Below, piece by piece: positions 1-11,064 of a stretch of DNA of 64,000 bases. Under the pieces are notes generated by a model that worked only from the letters and a program-made list of their open reading frames with translations, was not told the DNA's origin and did no database searches. The DNA lies in the NCBI GenBank assembly GCA_964036295.1, contig OZ038467.1:21270170-21334169 (forward strand), written 5' to 3'. A program made the position numbers and the translations under genes. The stretch's first letter is position 1. Every line of letters starts with the position of its first letter. This DNA is from Plumapathes pennacea. Lineage: Eukaryota > Cnidaria > Anthozoa > Antipatharia > Myriopathidae.

Positions 1-314
1 CATATAATTGTGACAAAAGCTATGTGTGCCATGTACATTGATAACAGCTTTGTCTGGTGGTGTAAAAAGGCCATTTGACAAGACACCCAATAACAGTACT
101 ATCTGTGTCACAAATGCTAGCCTTTGATCTTGAGCACTGTAAGTGGTACTTACCAACTGTATGAGGAAAAGTCCGGCCAATTTTATGTGGGAGTCCCCCT
201 CCCCTTACCCCCCCCCCCCCCCCTTCTTGGCAGGTATAATAAACGCCATACCAACCCTTTTCTCACAATCATAATCTGATCACAAATCCAAACATTAACT
301 CAAGAGGCACACAC

Positions 315-438
315 CTTGTATCTGAGCAGAGGGTATTCTCCCAGGAGGTAGCACTCTCTGCCAACTATCTTCATCACATAATCATCCGGCTCCTCATAGT
401 GGTCTGGCTGCAGACCTGACACAACCTCTTCTTTATGT
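315..438 (-). CDS. Exon of a phosphoinositide 3-kinase catalytic subunit (Ras-binding domain region)
   Basis: Read on the minus strand, a CAG acceptor at 441..439 opens 41 codons that end at a GTGTGT donor (314 down). The peptide contains DDYVMKIVGRECYLLGEYPL, which matches the Ras-binding-domain pattern of PI3K p110-type subunits (YVLKVCG-x-x-EYL-x-x-YPL). These enzymes phosphorylate phosphatidylinositol lipids at the 3-position at the plasma membrane. The exon starts with one nucleotide finishing a split codon and ends in phase 0, so it is internal. The gene must continue off the left edge (C-terminal side), and earlier exons should lie to the right, where none is recognised. A stop-free minus-strand stretch behind a CAG acceptor at 157..1 has compatible phase but does not look like PI3K. 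Class I versus class II cannot be decided from one exon. Confidence 0.62.
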
Positions 439-749
439 CTGACAGCATACATTCAATCTGGATTTGTTTAAGAATGATTAAAGACCAGTCGGCAAGAAGC
501 AGTCGACACTTATTAAAGAATTGGCGCTCAAGGACTCCCACATCCTTCTGCTGAAGTCAACAACCTTGTGTAAAGGCGGGCAGAGTCAGTCCGCTGATGT
601 GCTTTTTTCAACGGGCCGGCATTGGAAAACAGAAGTGATATTTCCGTCTCCGTTCGACACTCGGTTCGAAACTCGACCTTGGTCCCTTCGCTCGAAATGA
701 AGCTGCAGTCAAGCTTGAGATTAAGTCGACGCGGTCCACTACACATGGT

Positions 750-1226
750 ATGAAGCGTGTCACGAATCAGCGGTGTATATTACTTCAACACGAAAGTCGA
801 ACTTCCTTCAGTTTCACCACAATAATGCCAGGCGTTCCCAGAAAAACATCTCGACTATGTGCGGGGGAGGGGTGGGAGGGGGAATCGCCCAAAACACTCC
901 ACGTCTCTTCACTAAATGATGGACTTTATGCGAAGTTGAAGAGAAATATGTTGTCAGAGATACAAATAACTATTGGGCAAGGGTATCCCTTTTGTACACA
1001 GGAAGCAGTTTATAGTCAGCGTGCAATTTAGATTTCCGGCATGCTAATTGTTTTCAAGCTGAGAGTCAATATTGGGTACCCTTCCTTTTCGAGCTGAACA
1101 TTCATACTTTGCTATCATCTTTTTTTTCTTTAACTGCGGCCTCCATGTGTAACGTTTCAATGATTTTTTTTAAAACCGCCGTAGGCGAAAATCTCACACG
1201 GTTCGCACGAAATCACCAGATTATAT
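750..1226. other. Unassigned stretch
   Basis: Only short unsupported open frames are seen; no splice-bounded exon or repeat was recognised. Confidence 0.4.
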
Positions 1227-2009
1227 ACAACCTCGTTCCCAGGCTCTTTCATCTCTTACGGCCCTCAACCCAAGCCCCGGAGACGTGTCTCTATTGCCCA
1301 GTCCTTGAGGGCCGAGGAGACGACTGACATTTTAGGATGTGATTATCGTATTCTTAATCTTCTGGTTGCCACTGGCGAACTTCGGGCTGGCTGTTGTCGG
1401 CCAAGCAGAGTGCACAAATCGGGCCAAGAACGCGACAGAGTTCATGAAACAAAAAAGTGTTAATATACGTACCTGCGTATTGCTGTGCCAGGAGTATTTG
1501 ACTCAATTTCACATTTGCCTCTTTCCCACTCTGTCTTCAGGCTTGTTCTTGCAACATTTACTCTTGCCTAATAAAGAACAAAAATCAGCATCAGATTTTT
1601 AGTTTCCCAAGAGTTTAAATATATACAGTTAATTGAGACTTAATTATGATTCTGTACAGCAAGGGGTCTTTTTTCCTGGAGCCGGAATTTCTTGGGGATA
1701 GGAATCGCTCGTCCATGGGAGGGAGGAGGCGGGGAGGGGGGATACAGGAGGTAGTCTGTACTAAAATGTGGAGACAAAAGTGACGGACTGGGCGGAAATT
1801 TCGTGTCACCTTTTCTTGAGCTGTGCTGCTGCTATTTGCCGCCATCATGTCTTGTCAGCAATCTTCTTGTATTTGCACCTGAGTAATTGATGTCCTCACT
1901 GAACAAGATAAACAAGCGGACGGACTGATGACGTCACCAACATGCGCAATGCGTTCGCCAGCTCTGTCGGCGGAGCCGGGAGATGAAAGAGTCTGGGAAC
2001 GAGGTTGTG
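1227..2009. mobile_element. Non-autonomous transposon with about 30-bp terminal inverted repeats
   Basis: The left end reads CCTCGTTCCCAGGCTCTTTC and the right end carries its near-perfect inverse (GAAAGAGTCTGGGAACGAGG, ending near 2008). The 0.8-kb interior has no convincing coding frame. A related right-end sequence recurs near 46714-46731, so this is a dispersed family. The superfamily is not determined because no clear target-site duplication was found. Confidence 0.55.
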
Positions 2010-2956
2010 GCCAAAAATGGTCGATTTTGAGCAAAATTTGAAAACTTTTGAAACTTCCAGGAAACCTTCCTGGGACTATAACGATAATTGCCATACAGCC
2101 GTTGACAAGACACGAGTTTGGGTATTGGTCGATGGTCGAGGGTCGAGGGTATGGTCGAGGGTCAACAAAAAAATAGAAAAAATATACAAATAAACAAAAA
2201 TAAAGAAAAAAAATATATATATATATAAAATAAACCCGGTTGGTATCGACGACAGACCTATTCATTACTTTTATTCGCGAATTCTCATTATAATCAATAT
2301 TAATTTTGAACTTACAGTAGATATATAACATAAAAAAAGAACAAGTTTGTGAAGCAAGCACGCGTGTACAGAATCCGTTTAAATTCGCGTTAACAATGCA
2401 AAATTGCTGACGTCAACTTGACATCGACCTAATATGGAAGTACAATAACGGTTACAATACTTTAAAGTGCCTATAAACCTTCAGACGTTACGTTTTTATA
2501 TGAAAGTAGGAAGTGATCTAAGCAACTTATACTCAAAGAAACTCCGTTCCGAAGCGTTCTTATACTTTTTTCACGCGGTTGAATTCAGAATTCCAAAATC
2601 TTGACCGAGCGACATGGGAGACTGGGTCTGTGACGTCAGAGAAGGGACTGGCATCGCTTTGGCGTTTCTTTGCCTTAGTTGTTTTTTCCTTGGTTACGTT
2701 TTTCTCGACAACACATCTATGAGGAATAATTCTCACCTCGCCAACTGCAAAATCTGTGTGAAAGTTTTGTTTGACGAGAAACGAGTCCCTCCTCTGACGT
2801 CATAACCCAGGCTCTTGCTCGAAAAACTTTGCGCGGTCAGATTCAAAATGGCGGTCAAAATCGCATGTTTGCCGGGCGGAAAAATATATAAAAACGCTTC
2901 GGAGCGGAGTTTCTTTGGCCATAAGTTGTTTAGATTACTTCCTACTTTCATATAAT

Positions 2957-4189
2957 CAAAGCAGCAAGGCAGCTGTAAGCTCGCGAATTTGTAAAAGGAC
3001 TTCATTTTGCGGAAGTAGCTATTTAATAGAACTGGCTCAATTCACCACTTCGTGGTGAACGCGGGCTTAAAAAGTGTTATATAATAATTGAGAGAAAGAT
3101 TTATCGACGCGGTTTTCACGGGTCACGCGATCGCAGCACCCTTCAAAATAACAGATTGTACCTTTTTGACTCTAGAACTAAAAAGACCTGAAATAGTCCA
3201 GATGCCAATTTTGGATTGTCTAGGCTTCATTTTGGCGAAGCAGGGGCAATTTGTTTTTTGGAGATTTGATAAGAGTTTGTATGCGGCCGCATGTTAGTCG
3301 AACTCGGAACACAAAATGAAGTTGATCTGTGACTCAGCTTGATGTTTAGTTACTTCACATCTTTCGCAGTTCTAACTTTAAAATGTTGCGTGAAGGACCG
3401 ATTTTAGTCGGCCGCGCGCGTGTACACGGCTTTGTTGTCACGGTATTCAAACGTCCATAGCTCCCGATAGATATTTTGTATCGACTCAGAATTTTGCTTT
3501 AAGTCTTAAGGCATGATAGTCCTGAACATATCAGTGTATTAGACTTATAGGATACGTTACTTTTGAGATGGCTTTTTATGACGTGACATGCAAACCAAGA
3601 ATTGAAACACCTGATAATTTGCATACTGTATGAACTTGTAAACATTCACCGGAAATGGATATTTTTGGCCGAGATTCAATATCTTTCCGGCCTAGTATCT
3701 TCTAAGCCGTATATACTGTCACTACAGAAATTTTGGCGGATACTAAACCAACGGCTTCAGATTTGTGTGCGATAACGCCATCGGTGCCACTGATTGTTTG
3801 ACCTTCATGGCACCGCGCCAAACGGTCACAATAACAACGCAAAACACAGTAGAGTGAAACACAACCAAGCTCAGAATCAATGGCCAAACAAACTTCGAAC
3901 GCATGACAAAACTTCAAAATGAGAACACGTTCCGAACAAAAATATGGTCGCAACAACTACGACAACATCTTGCTTTTAAACTGCGTTGATCGACACACCC
4001 TGTTGCGCGCCTTCATCATGCCCAAATTTGGAAAACCGCAACTGCTTTATTTGGAAATCCATTGTTGACAACAGAGGGAATAGGGAAGTAGGGAAGTAGG
4101 GAAGTAGGGAAGTAGGGAGGTAGGGAAGTAGGGAAGGAAAGTGATTACTATACCTCGCAAATCCCACAAAGTGGAATTCGCGAGCTAAA
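2957..4189. mobile_element. Insertion nested in the right arm of K1
   Basis: This segment interrupts what should be a continuous inverted arm of the surrounding TTAA element. Near its ends it carries AGCTCGCGAATT (from about 2979) and the inverse AATTCGCGAGCT (about 4172), so it is probably itself an inverted-repeat transposon. The exact borders are uncertain by some 20 bp. No coding capacity was recognised. Confidence 0.45.
4074..4136. repeat. 8-bp minisatellite (TAGGGAAG)n
   Basis: About seven consecutive near-identical copies of TAGGGAAG are visible, one with a G/A variant. Confidence 0.9.
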
Positions 4190-4229
4190 AACGTAGCGTC
4201 TGAAGGTTTATAGGCACTTTAAAGAGACA

Positions 4230-5310
4230 CTTTAAAGTCCCCGGAAACCAGCGACATTTCGCAAATGGCAAGATGGTATTAGCAGACGACAAGATCGACA
4301 CAAAAAAAAGCCGAAGAAAACAACACAGTTTCCGACTTCTAGTGATTCAAGAAAAATTGACTGCCTGACTCGTGAATTAAACGTTACGTCATAAATGTTT
4401 AACTGTTTAAAAATAGACCAAGTACAGTTACTTTTGGGAGTTCAGGTTACAATAGTTTAACCCGTTTCCTGTTGTAACCGGTTAACGTGTTGTAACCATT
4501 ACCGAACTCCAAATGTAGCTGCACTTGCTCTATTGCTAAACAGTGCAGCCGCCACGCTTCAATTTCTGCTTCCATTTCTGCTTCTTCTGCTTCCATCTGG
4601 AAAGGAAAAACAACACCTTGTAGATTGGAAATTGGCTGTGAGTTTCATGCGTACTATTAAACATACGTAACATTTATGCATTCAATATACAGTTCATAAG
4701 GTATGATTGCCGGTCAGTCATTCTTCTCTATACTCTCTGAGCTATAACTGTCTTCACAGTGGTCTATCATTGACTCGAACACTCTCTCTGTCTATTCATC
4801 CCTCAGAGACATACATCACAAAAGAACATACTAATGAAACAAGAGTCAACTTATGCAGATAGCTACAGTATCCAGGAACATCATAATTACCTGTGCCTTG
4901 GTCTTTTTCCTTGGTCTTTTTCGACTTGACTTTTCACGCTTGACTTGGCGTGCTCTCAAGGGGCAGCTGTAAGATGTGCTTTTTCTTTTGTTCACTCTAC
5001 TCAGTCGTTCTGCATTAGTAAATGCCAAAATTTATCAATTTATCGTTTTGAGCTTATCTAACATTCTGTGATCGTCAAAAATTACCTCTACATTACAAAA
5101 ATAACAATACCTCTAGGAAGGCAGACGAGAGGGCGATCAGCAGGAGGTCGAGTTAGCACAAAAGGTCAACTTGCATGTACATTGTACCACTGTAGTATTC
5201 CCACAGTCAACTGTGTTTGTTTCTTCCCCAGGTGGATTCGCCCCCAACCAAAGGTCAATTAAGTCCAAACCCAAATTAATCAATTCGTCCCTTAAACAAA
5301 CTCAATTCAT
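4230..5310. other. Unassigned stretch
   Basis: No gene, splice-bounded exon or clear repeat family was recognised here. A short CTTCTGCTTC-rich patch lies near 4560-4600. Confidence 0.4.
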
Positions 5311-5319
5311 ATTTTGAGA

Positions 5320-5500
5320 AATATCCCCTTACTCTGTTTCAGACCAAAATTTGTGATTCTCGACCCTATTTCAGACCAAAATTTGAAATTTTTGACAATA
5401 TTTCAAGCCAAAATGTGCAATTTTCACCCTCTTTCAGACCAAATATCAAAATCTCTTCAAATTGATACCCTAATTCAGACTAAAATGCTGAAAATGATAC
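5320..5500. repeat. Degenerate short tandem repeat around TTTCAGACCAAAATTTG
   Basis: Four to five imperfect copies of a roughly 36-bp unit containing TTTCAGACCAAAAT follow one another just before the 171-bp satellite. The open frame through it (5314-5553) is a by-product of the repeat. Confidence 0.55.
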
Positions 5501-5589
5501 ACTTTTGGGCGGCACATACCTATATGGTTCTTATATTTCTACTAATGATGTGATCTTGTACTGATTTTTATTTTGCCTATAACATTTAA

Positions 5590-6238
5590 AACACTAATGA
5601 ACTCCAACTTTGACCATCAATTTCTCCAAGCTTAAAACTTATTTTCAAATTCAAAGGGCAGATAACTATCAATTACTACCTCAAGAACCTATTTTCTGCA
5701 TTTGACTTGGATTCATAGACCAAAAAATTTTTGGTTTAAAACCCTAGGAACCTGGGATTAACCCTAACTAACTTCAACTTTGACCATTAATTTCTCCAAG
5801 ATTAAAACTTATTTTCAAATTCAAAGGGCAGATTACTATCAATTACTACCTCAAGAGCCTATTTTCTGCATTTGACTCGGATTCAGAGACCAAAAAATTT
5901 TTGGTCTAAAACCCTAGGAGCCTGGGACTAAAACCCTAATGAACTCCAATTTTGACCATCAATTTCTCCAAGATTAAAACTTATTTTCAAATTCAAAGGG
6001 CAGATTACTATCAATTACTACCTCAAGAGCCTATTTTCTGCATTCAAGTTGGATTCAGAGACCAAAACATTTAGGTCTAAAACCCTAGGAGCCTGGGACT
6101 AAAACCCTAATGAACTCTAACTTTGACCATCAATCTCTCCAAGATTAAACCTTATTTTCAAATTCAAAGGGCAGATTACTATCAATTACTACCTCAAGAG
6201 CCTATTTTCTGCATTTAAGTTGGATTCAGAGACCAACT
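5590..6238. repeat. 171-bp satellite, first block
   Basis: The marker AACTTTGACCATCAATTTCT (with small variants) recurs at about 5606, 5776, 5948 and 6119, giving a unit of 170-172 bp. Each unit also has a conserved GATTACTATCAATTACTACC core and an AACCCTAGG(A/G)ACCTGGGA segment, and most units contain CCCTAA. The block breaks off mid-unit where an insertion begins and resumes at about 7366. Confidence 0.92.
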
Positions 6239-7365
6239 AGACTGGCCTTGCCAGTGAGCTCGCGGCGTGAGTTGGGTCGAGACCAGAATATAAAATGGAA
6301 AGTAGGGGACAAGAGCGGAACTCCCAAGAGAGACTTCCAATTTCTCACCATAAAAATATCACACAGTATAGAGAACTTGGCTTTTGACACCTTGCTCTTT
6401 TGACACCTTGATTAAACTAAAAATTATTATTACAACACTCATACACTTGCTTCTTAAAGGTTGAGCGACCCTGCATCTTGAGAATGCGTGACATATCTTT
6501 TTATGCACAATCGATTATGACAGTTTGACCTTGACTCATATTTCTAATCAGATACCCGATTAATCCAGCCTTCGCTTCACTACTTATGTGTTTTCTTTTG
6601 TTAACTCAATACGTTTCTTCTATCAGGCTTTCGAGTATTCGTGCTCTGTAACAAATATAAAATTGAAAGCAAGGAATGTCACACGAGAGATGTTTACAAT
6701 ATTATTGCGCTTTTGTTCACAGTGTGTTCAGTCCATTTGTGACTGCAAACTCAGTCCTCAGAATTATTTCGGTGTATTTTTCATTTCTGGTATTTAATGA
6801 ACATTGCGAAACAAAGACTACATGATCGAATGAAAGAAACACTTCAACAGGCAAGGTACGATACGCAGAACAATTTTATGAGGCAACAGATGTCATGTAC
6901 AGAGTAAAGCATAAAGCGTCATTGTTTTATGGCTAAAGCTCACCGTAGCTTTGGTTTCTGTTTTCGCCCTGTTATCTTCCCAAAAGTATTTCGTGTCACC
7001 ACAGAAAGTTTCGTCGGGACTAAATATTTATCGGCGACAGCAGTACCATCAAATATTTGTTTACGGCTATTCTCAAAGCTTCCGCAGTGAACGCAAGCCA
7101 AAATCGTTCCCGAAAATCCAGTTTATCCGTGCATATTCCACAGAGCCAAATGGCGTTGAGTTTGAATGGGATGCAGTTAACTTTTACACACAAGTAACGA
7201 GCATTTCACTGGACACATCTCGAGTTGTTTAGCGAAGTCAATTACGTCATCGCCCAGCACGTGATAATATGAACCAATCACCGTGTGCTGATTCTCGACC
7301 CACAAAAAGGAAAAAATAAATAAAATGCCCATTTTTAAGCTCTCATGGGCCCCAGGCCCCCGCGA
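6239..7365. mobile_element. Insertion splitting a 171-bp satellite unit
   Basis: The satellite unit is interrupted between GATTCAGAGACCAA and AAAAATTTTGGTCTAAAACC, and the second half resumes in register at about 7366. The roughly 1.13-kb insert starts near CTAGACTGGCC and ends near CCCCGCGAGC. Near its left end is a partial copy of the TTTCACTCCC-type MITE (6321-6470). Near its right end is a CRE/E-box/CCAAT cluster. No transposase and no clear target duplication were found, so the superfamily is unknown. Confidence 0.6.
7231..7300 (+). promoter_or_regulatory. CRE-like / E-box / CCAAT cluster, copy 1
   Basis: Within 60 bp lie TACGTCAT (CRE half-palindrome), CACGTG (E-box) and ACCAATC (CCAAT box). 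The same order and spacing occur inverted at 47341-47415 with flanking sequence also shared. This looks like a repeat-borne promoter module, not chance; activity is not shown. Confidence 0.45.
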
Positions 7366-8786
7366 GCAAAAATTTTGGTCTAAAACCCTAGGAGCCTGGG
7401 ACTAACCTTAACTAACTCCAACTTTGACCAATAATTTCTCCAAGATTAAAACTTATTTTCAAATTCAAAGGGCAGATTACTATCAACTTAATACTCCCTC
7501 AAGAACCTATTTTCTGCATTTGACTTGGATTCAGTGACCAAAAATTTTTGGTTTAAAACCCTAGGAACCTGGGATTAACCCTAACTAACTCCAACTTTGA
7601 CCATTAATTTCTCCAAGATTAAAACTTATTTTCAAATTCAAAGGGCAGATTACTATCAATTACTACCTCAAGAGCCTATTTTCTGCATTCGAGTTGGATT
7701 CAGAGACCAAAACATTTTGGTCTAAAACCCTAGGAGCCTGGGACTAAAACCCTAATGAACTCCAACTTTGACAATCTCTTGATGTAGTAATTGATAGTAA
7801 TCTGCCCTTTGAATTTGAAAATAAGTTTTAATCTTGGTGAAATTAATGGTCAGAGTTGGAGTTAGTTAGGGTTAGTCCCAGGTTCAAAGGGCAGATTACT
7901 ATCAATTACTACCTCAAGAGCCTATTTTCTGCATTCAAGTTGGATTCAGAGACCAAAACATTTAGGTCTAAAACCCTAGGAGCCTGGGACTAAAACCCTA
8001 ATGAACTCTAACTTTGACCATCAATTTCTCCAAGATTAAAACTTTGACTTGGATTCAGAGACCAAAACTTTTTGGTTTAAAACCCTAGGAACCTGGGACT
8101 AACCCTAACTAACTCCAACTCTGACCATTAATTTCACCAAGATTAAAACTTATTTTCAAATTCAAAGGGCAGATTACTATCAATTACTACATCAAGAGCC
8201 TATTTTCTGCATTCGAGTTGGATTCAGAGACCAAAAAATTTTGGTCTGAAACCCTAGGAGCCTGGGACTAAAACCCTAATGAACTCCAATTTTGACCATC
8301 AATTTCTCCAAGATTAAAACTTATTTTCAAATTCAAAGGGCAGATAACTATCAATTACTACCTCAAGAACCTATTTTCTGCATTTGACTTGGATTCAGTG
8401 ACCAAAAATTTTTGGTTTAAAACCCTAGGAACCTGGGATTAACCCTAACTAACTCCAAACTTTGACCATTAATTTCTCCAAGATTAAAACTTATTTTCAA
8501 ATTCAAAGGGCAGATAACTATCAATTACTACCTCAAGAACCTATTTTCTGCATTTGACTTGGATTCAGTGACCAAAAATTTTTGGTTTAAAACCCTAGGA
8601 ACCTGGGATTAACCCTAACTAACTCCAACTTTGACCATTAATTTCTCCAAGATTAAAACTTATTTTCAAATTCAAAGGGCAGATTACTATCAATTACTAC
8701 CTCAAGAGCCTATTTTCTGCATTTAAGATGGATTCAGAGACCAAAAATTTTGGTCTAAAACCCTAGGAGCCTGGGACTAACCTTAA
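7366..8786. repeat. 171-bp satellite, second block with an inverted stretch
   Basis: About eight further units of the same satellite follow the insertion. A stretch at about 7773-7886 is reversed: AATTGATAGTAATCTGCCCT reads as the complement of the usual core. Another unit near 8040 is truncated. The satellite ends abruptly at a foldback repeat at about 8787. Confidence 0.9.
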
Positions 8787-9245
8787 CAGATAATTGTCCG
8801 AGGATATTATCTGTTCTGCGAAGCGAACAGTGGCCCGAGAGCAAAGCTCGAGGGCAACTGTGAGCTTCGAGGAACAGATAATGTCCAAGGACAATTATTT
8901 GTGCATATTTCTGAAGCCAAAAGTAGTTTATTGTCTTTATTATCCTTCAAATATCTCTTCTCGCAGCGCAAATAACGGTGCGGAAACTGTGAAGCTTTTT
9001 AGTGCTTTCTGGAACTGCTTTTTCAACCAATAAATTGATGTCCTCCTCAGTAGTCGTCTTGCAATGATTTTTGTGATTAAATGTATAAAACTGTGTTCGG
9101 ATATTGTCAATAAACAGTGTTAGTTTGCCAGGCGGGGGTTATTCGCTGATAACGTCCGCTCACAGGCAGACATTATTCGGTCACGTGTCACAATTCTACC
9201 AATCACGTGCGGGAGGAAATATTTGATGGGTCATAAATATAGATA
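8787..9245. mobile_element. Foldback repeat, copy 1 (partner at 58175-58630)
   Basis: This stretch and 58175-58630 are direct, roughly 90% identical copies over some 450 bp. The first 110 bp fold back (GATAATTGTCCGAGGATATT against its inverse ending at ACAATTA). The right part contains AACGTCCGCTC and CACGTG. The open frame at 8794-9033 is just this repeat read through. It is a dispersed MITE-like family without coding function. Confidence 0.8.
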
Positions 9246-9467
9246 TTAATTACTAAATTAATCATGTACAATACCTGAATCTTGTTCAAGGGGTTTGGGT
9301 TGATAGTTCACATTTGTTGGTGAGCCAGATAAATTCAGCAGCAATAACAACAAGGAATGGTGAGTATCTGACTGAAAAATAACAAAATCACAATCACATT
9401 ACTACAGCTTGAGTTGGCTTCACTTGGGAGTCCAGTTTGGCCACTTTAGGATTTTGCTGGTGCTTAC

Positions 9468-9569
9468 CTTTGGAGATTCAGTGAAGTCACTTAAAGGAGA
9501 ATCTAAAAATCTTCCACACAAACTTCTCAGACTTCTTGCCTCTTCACCCTGTGAGTGCACTTCAATCTT
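9468..9569 (-). CDS. Splice-bounded exon of an unrecognised gene
   Basis: On the minus strand, a TTTGCCAG acceptor is followed by exactly 34 codons and a GTAAGC donor. Only one frame is open; it starts with KIEVHSQGEEARSLRSL and ends ..SDFTESPK. The composition is acidic and serine-rich, with no known domain. It probably belongs to the same minus-strand gene as the exons at 10744-10797 and 11009-11064. At least one further exon would be needed to reconcile phase (phase 2 there, phase 0 here). Confidence 0.45.
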
Positions 9570-10030
9570 CTGGCAAATACTGTCAGCGTAAATTAGATGA
9601 CGTTTTGTTAACACATAAGCTGTCTCTTTTTCAGACAAATTATGCTATATTCATGCAGGGTTTGAAATTAATGATTGTCCAGTGTCCCCCAATAACCAAA
9701 ACAGTGCTAGGGCAACCAAACATTGTGCAATGGTTATCACTTGGGCAACGGTCAATGGCTTTAAGAAAAATCATACAACTTATAGGGCCTGAATGCATGA
9801 GAATGGAAATGTTTTCATGATTCCTTATGCTTATATCGCTTATGCTTGATGGTTACGATTATGACCACCACCAGTCTTGACTACCCCCCTCAGAATCGAT
9901 TTGGTCACAGAATGGCGGTGCGCCAACAAGACTCAAGTCTTCTCAGCAGTTTGGCATTTGTTTTGTACCATCCACTGTTATAACTTACGAACTGTCACCC
10001 TCGAACATTCTGAGACTGTTTGCTAATTAA

Positions 10031-10213
10031 CAAATTGACGTCAGTTTTTTATGTGTCTGTCCTCTTATTGATCATGAAACGCGTCATAACATTGTCAAAA
10101 AGTTGTGGATCCACGAGGCGCTTCGCCGAGTGGATCCGCAACTTTTTGACAATGTTATGACGCGTTTCATGATCAATAAGAGGACAGACACATAAAAAAC
10201 TGGCGTCAATTTG
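10031..10213. repeat. 183-bp near-perfect palindrome
   Basis: Arms of about 80 bp, beginning CAAATTGACGTCAGTTTTTT and ending with its near-inverse at TTTG, flank a short GC-rich centre around 10115-10128. Only isolated mismatches occur in the arms. Part of one arm (TGTGTCTGTCCTCTTATTGA) recurs alone at 10616-10635, which suggests a foldback element of about 0.6 kb (10031-10650). It lies between exons of the unrecognised minus-strand gene. Confidence 0.85.
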
Positions 10214-10743
10214 TTTTTTACAATAACAAAACTCAAGCGACGACGCGGGGAAAACACGCAAGAAAACTGGATTTTGTTCGATTTGACCGAAATGTTGTCA
10301 ACAACTTTTCCCGCTTTCTAATTGGTCGAGGTTGAAATTCAAGACATTTCATTGGCCAAAAAGTGACAGTTTGACGTGAGCATTTCGCGCGTGCAAAATA
10401 AAATTTTGTCAAAGAAGTTGGAAAGAAATGAAACTAGACGCTTTTCTGCTGCGTTTTTCTCGACAATTTCAAGACAAAGCTCAAGGAAATTCGCCTCTGA
10501 ACACTTCTGGTTCTCTACTTCAAATGCCGAATGTCGCTCTTGCAAGAACTGAGGTAAAATTGAAGCTGAATTCACCTTCTTCGTCCAAATCACTGTCGTC
10601 AGCACTCGATTTTATGTGTCTGTCCTCTTATTGATAATGAAAATTTAGCCAATCACAAAGCAAGAAACTGACGTGTTATTGTAAAATGATAAACTTCTGA
10701 ATTAGTACTTGCACTGGTTTGCAAATTAACATTTTCCACCTAC

Positions 10744-10797
10744 CGATTGATCGCCCTTTCCACTTTATTGCTATCTATATCCAGGAATCGGTGGTAT
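10744..10797 (-). CDS. Predicted internal exon of an unrecognised gene
   Basis: A good acceptor (CTCAAACCTGCAG, read on the minus strand) and a GTAGGT donor enclose 54 nt that stay open only in the frame YHRFLDIDSNKVERAIN. Phase is 2 at both ends, which matches the exon at 11009-11064 exactly. The joined peptide has no domain I recognise. Confidence rests on splice consensus and matching phase only. Confidence 0.4.
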
Positions 10798-11008
10798 CTG
10801 CAGGTTTGAGGCAAGATGTATGCTCTAAGAACAACACCCAAACTATACTTAAAACAAATTTATCCACGTGTAATTAAGAACCTGAAATTTGACAATGCAT
10901 ACTGCACAGATAGATGAAAATTCTTTGACCCTTTCTGAAAAAAAGCAAACAAAATAATTCAATTGCCTACGGGATATACTTCGATGTTCAACTAGTTATT
11001 TCAATTAC

Positions 11009-11064
11009 CTTAAAACCTGTAAAGGTTTGACAAACTTCGGACCTCGAAGCGAAATGGGCGCCAT
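11009..11064 (-). CDS. Predicted first coding exon of an unrecognised gene
   Basis: The start is AAAATGGCGCC on the minus strand: a strong Kozak context overlapping a YY1-type motif typical of animal transcription starts. Eighteen codons (MAPISLRGPKF..) run to a GTAATT donor in phase 2, joining in frame to 10797..10744. ETS-like CCGGAAG sites lie some 300 bp upstream (about 11340). An alternative longer minus-strand frame begins at ATG 11228 and uses a weaker GTTTTA donor. The product is unknown. Confidence 0.4.

Larger units (their letters stand above)
2466..4218. mobile_element. TTAA-flanked inverted-repeat element, copy 1 (K1)
   Basis: The ends read AGTGCCTATAAACCTTCAGA (left) and its inverse (right), and TTAA sits directly outside both (2462-2465 and 4219-4222). 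The left terminal repeat is long (about 175 bp, to near 2640) and its inverse copy at about 2780-2955 stops about 30 bp short of the terminus. The missing 30 bp reappears at 4190-4218, so about 1.23 kb was inserted into the right arm. Both arms carry the CRE palindrome TGACGTCA (2631, 2795). TTAA target duplications are known for piggyBac and Kolobok superfamilies; no transposase is present to choose between them. Confidence 0.7.

Noticed and set aside
1-157. Stop-free minus-strand stretch behind a CAG acceptor as the next PI3K exon
   Set aside because: Phase fits, but the peptide lacks any PI3K Ras-binding or C2 resemblance.
1855-2361. 168-codon minus-strand frame
   Set aside because: It starts and ends in AT-rich low-complexity sequence and overlaps a transposon end; the hydrophobic run comes from an A/T-rich tract.
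8794-9033. 79-codon frame also present at 58187-58426
   Set aside because: Both are the same dispersed foldback repeat read in the same frame; conservation is by repeat identity, not protein selection.
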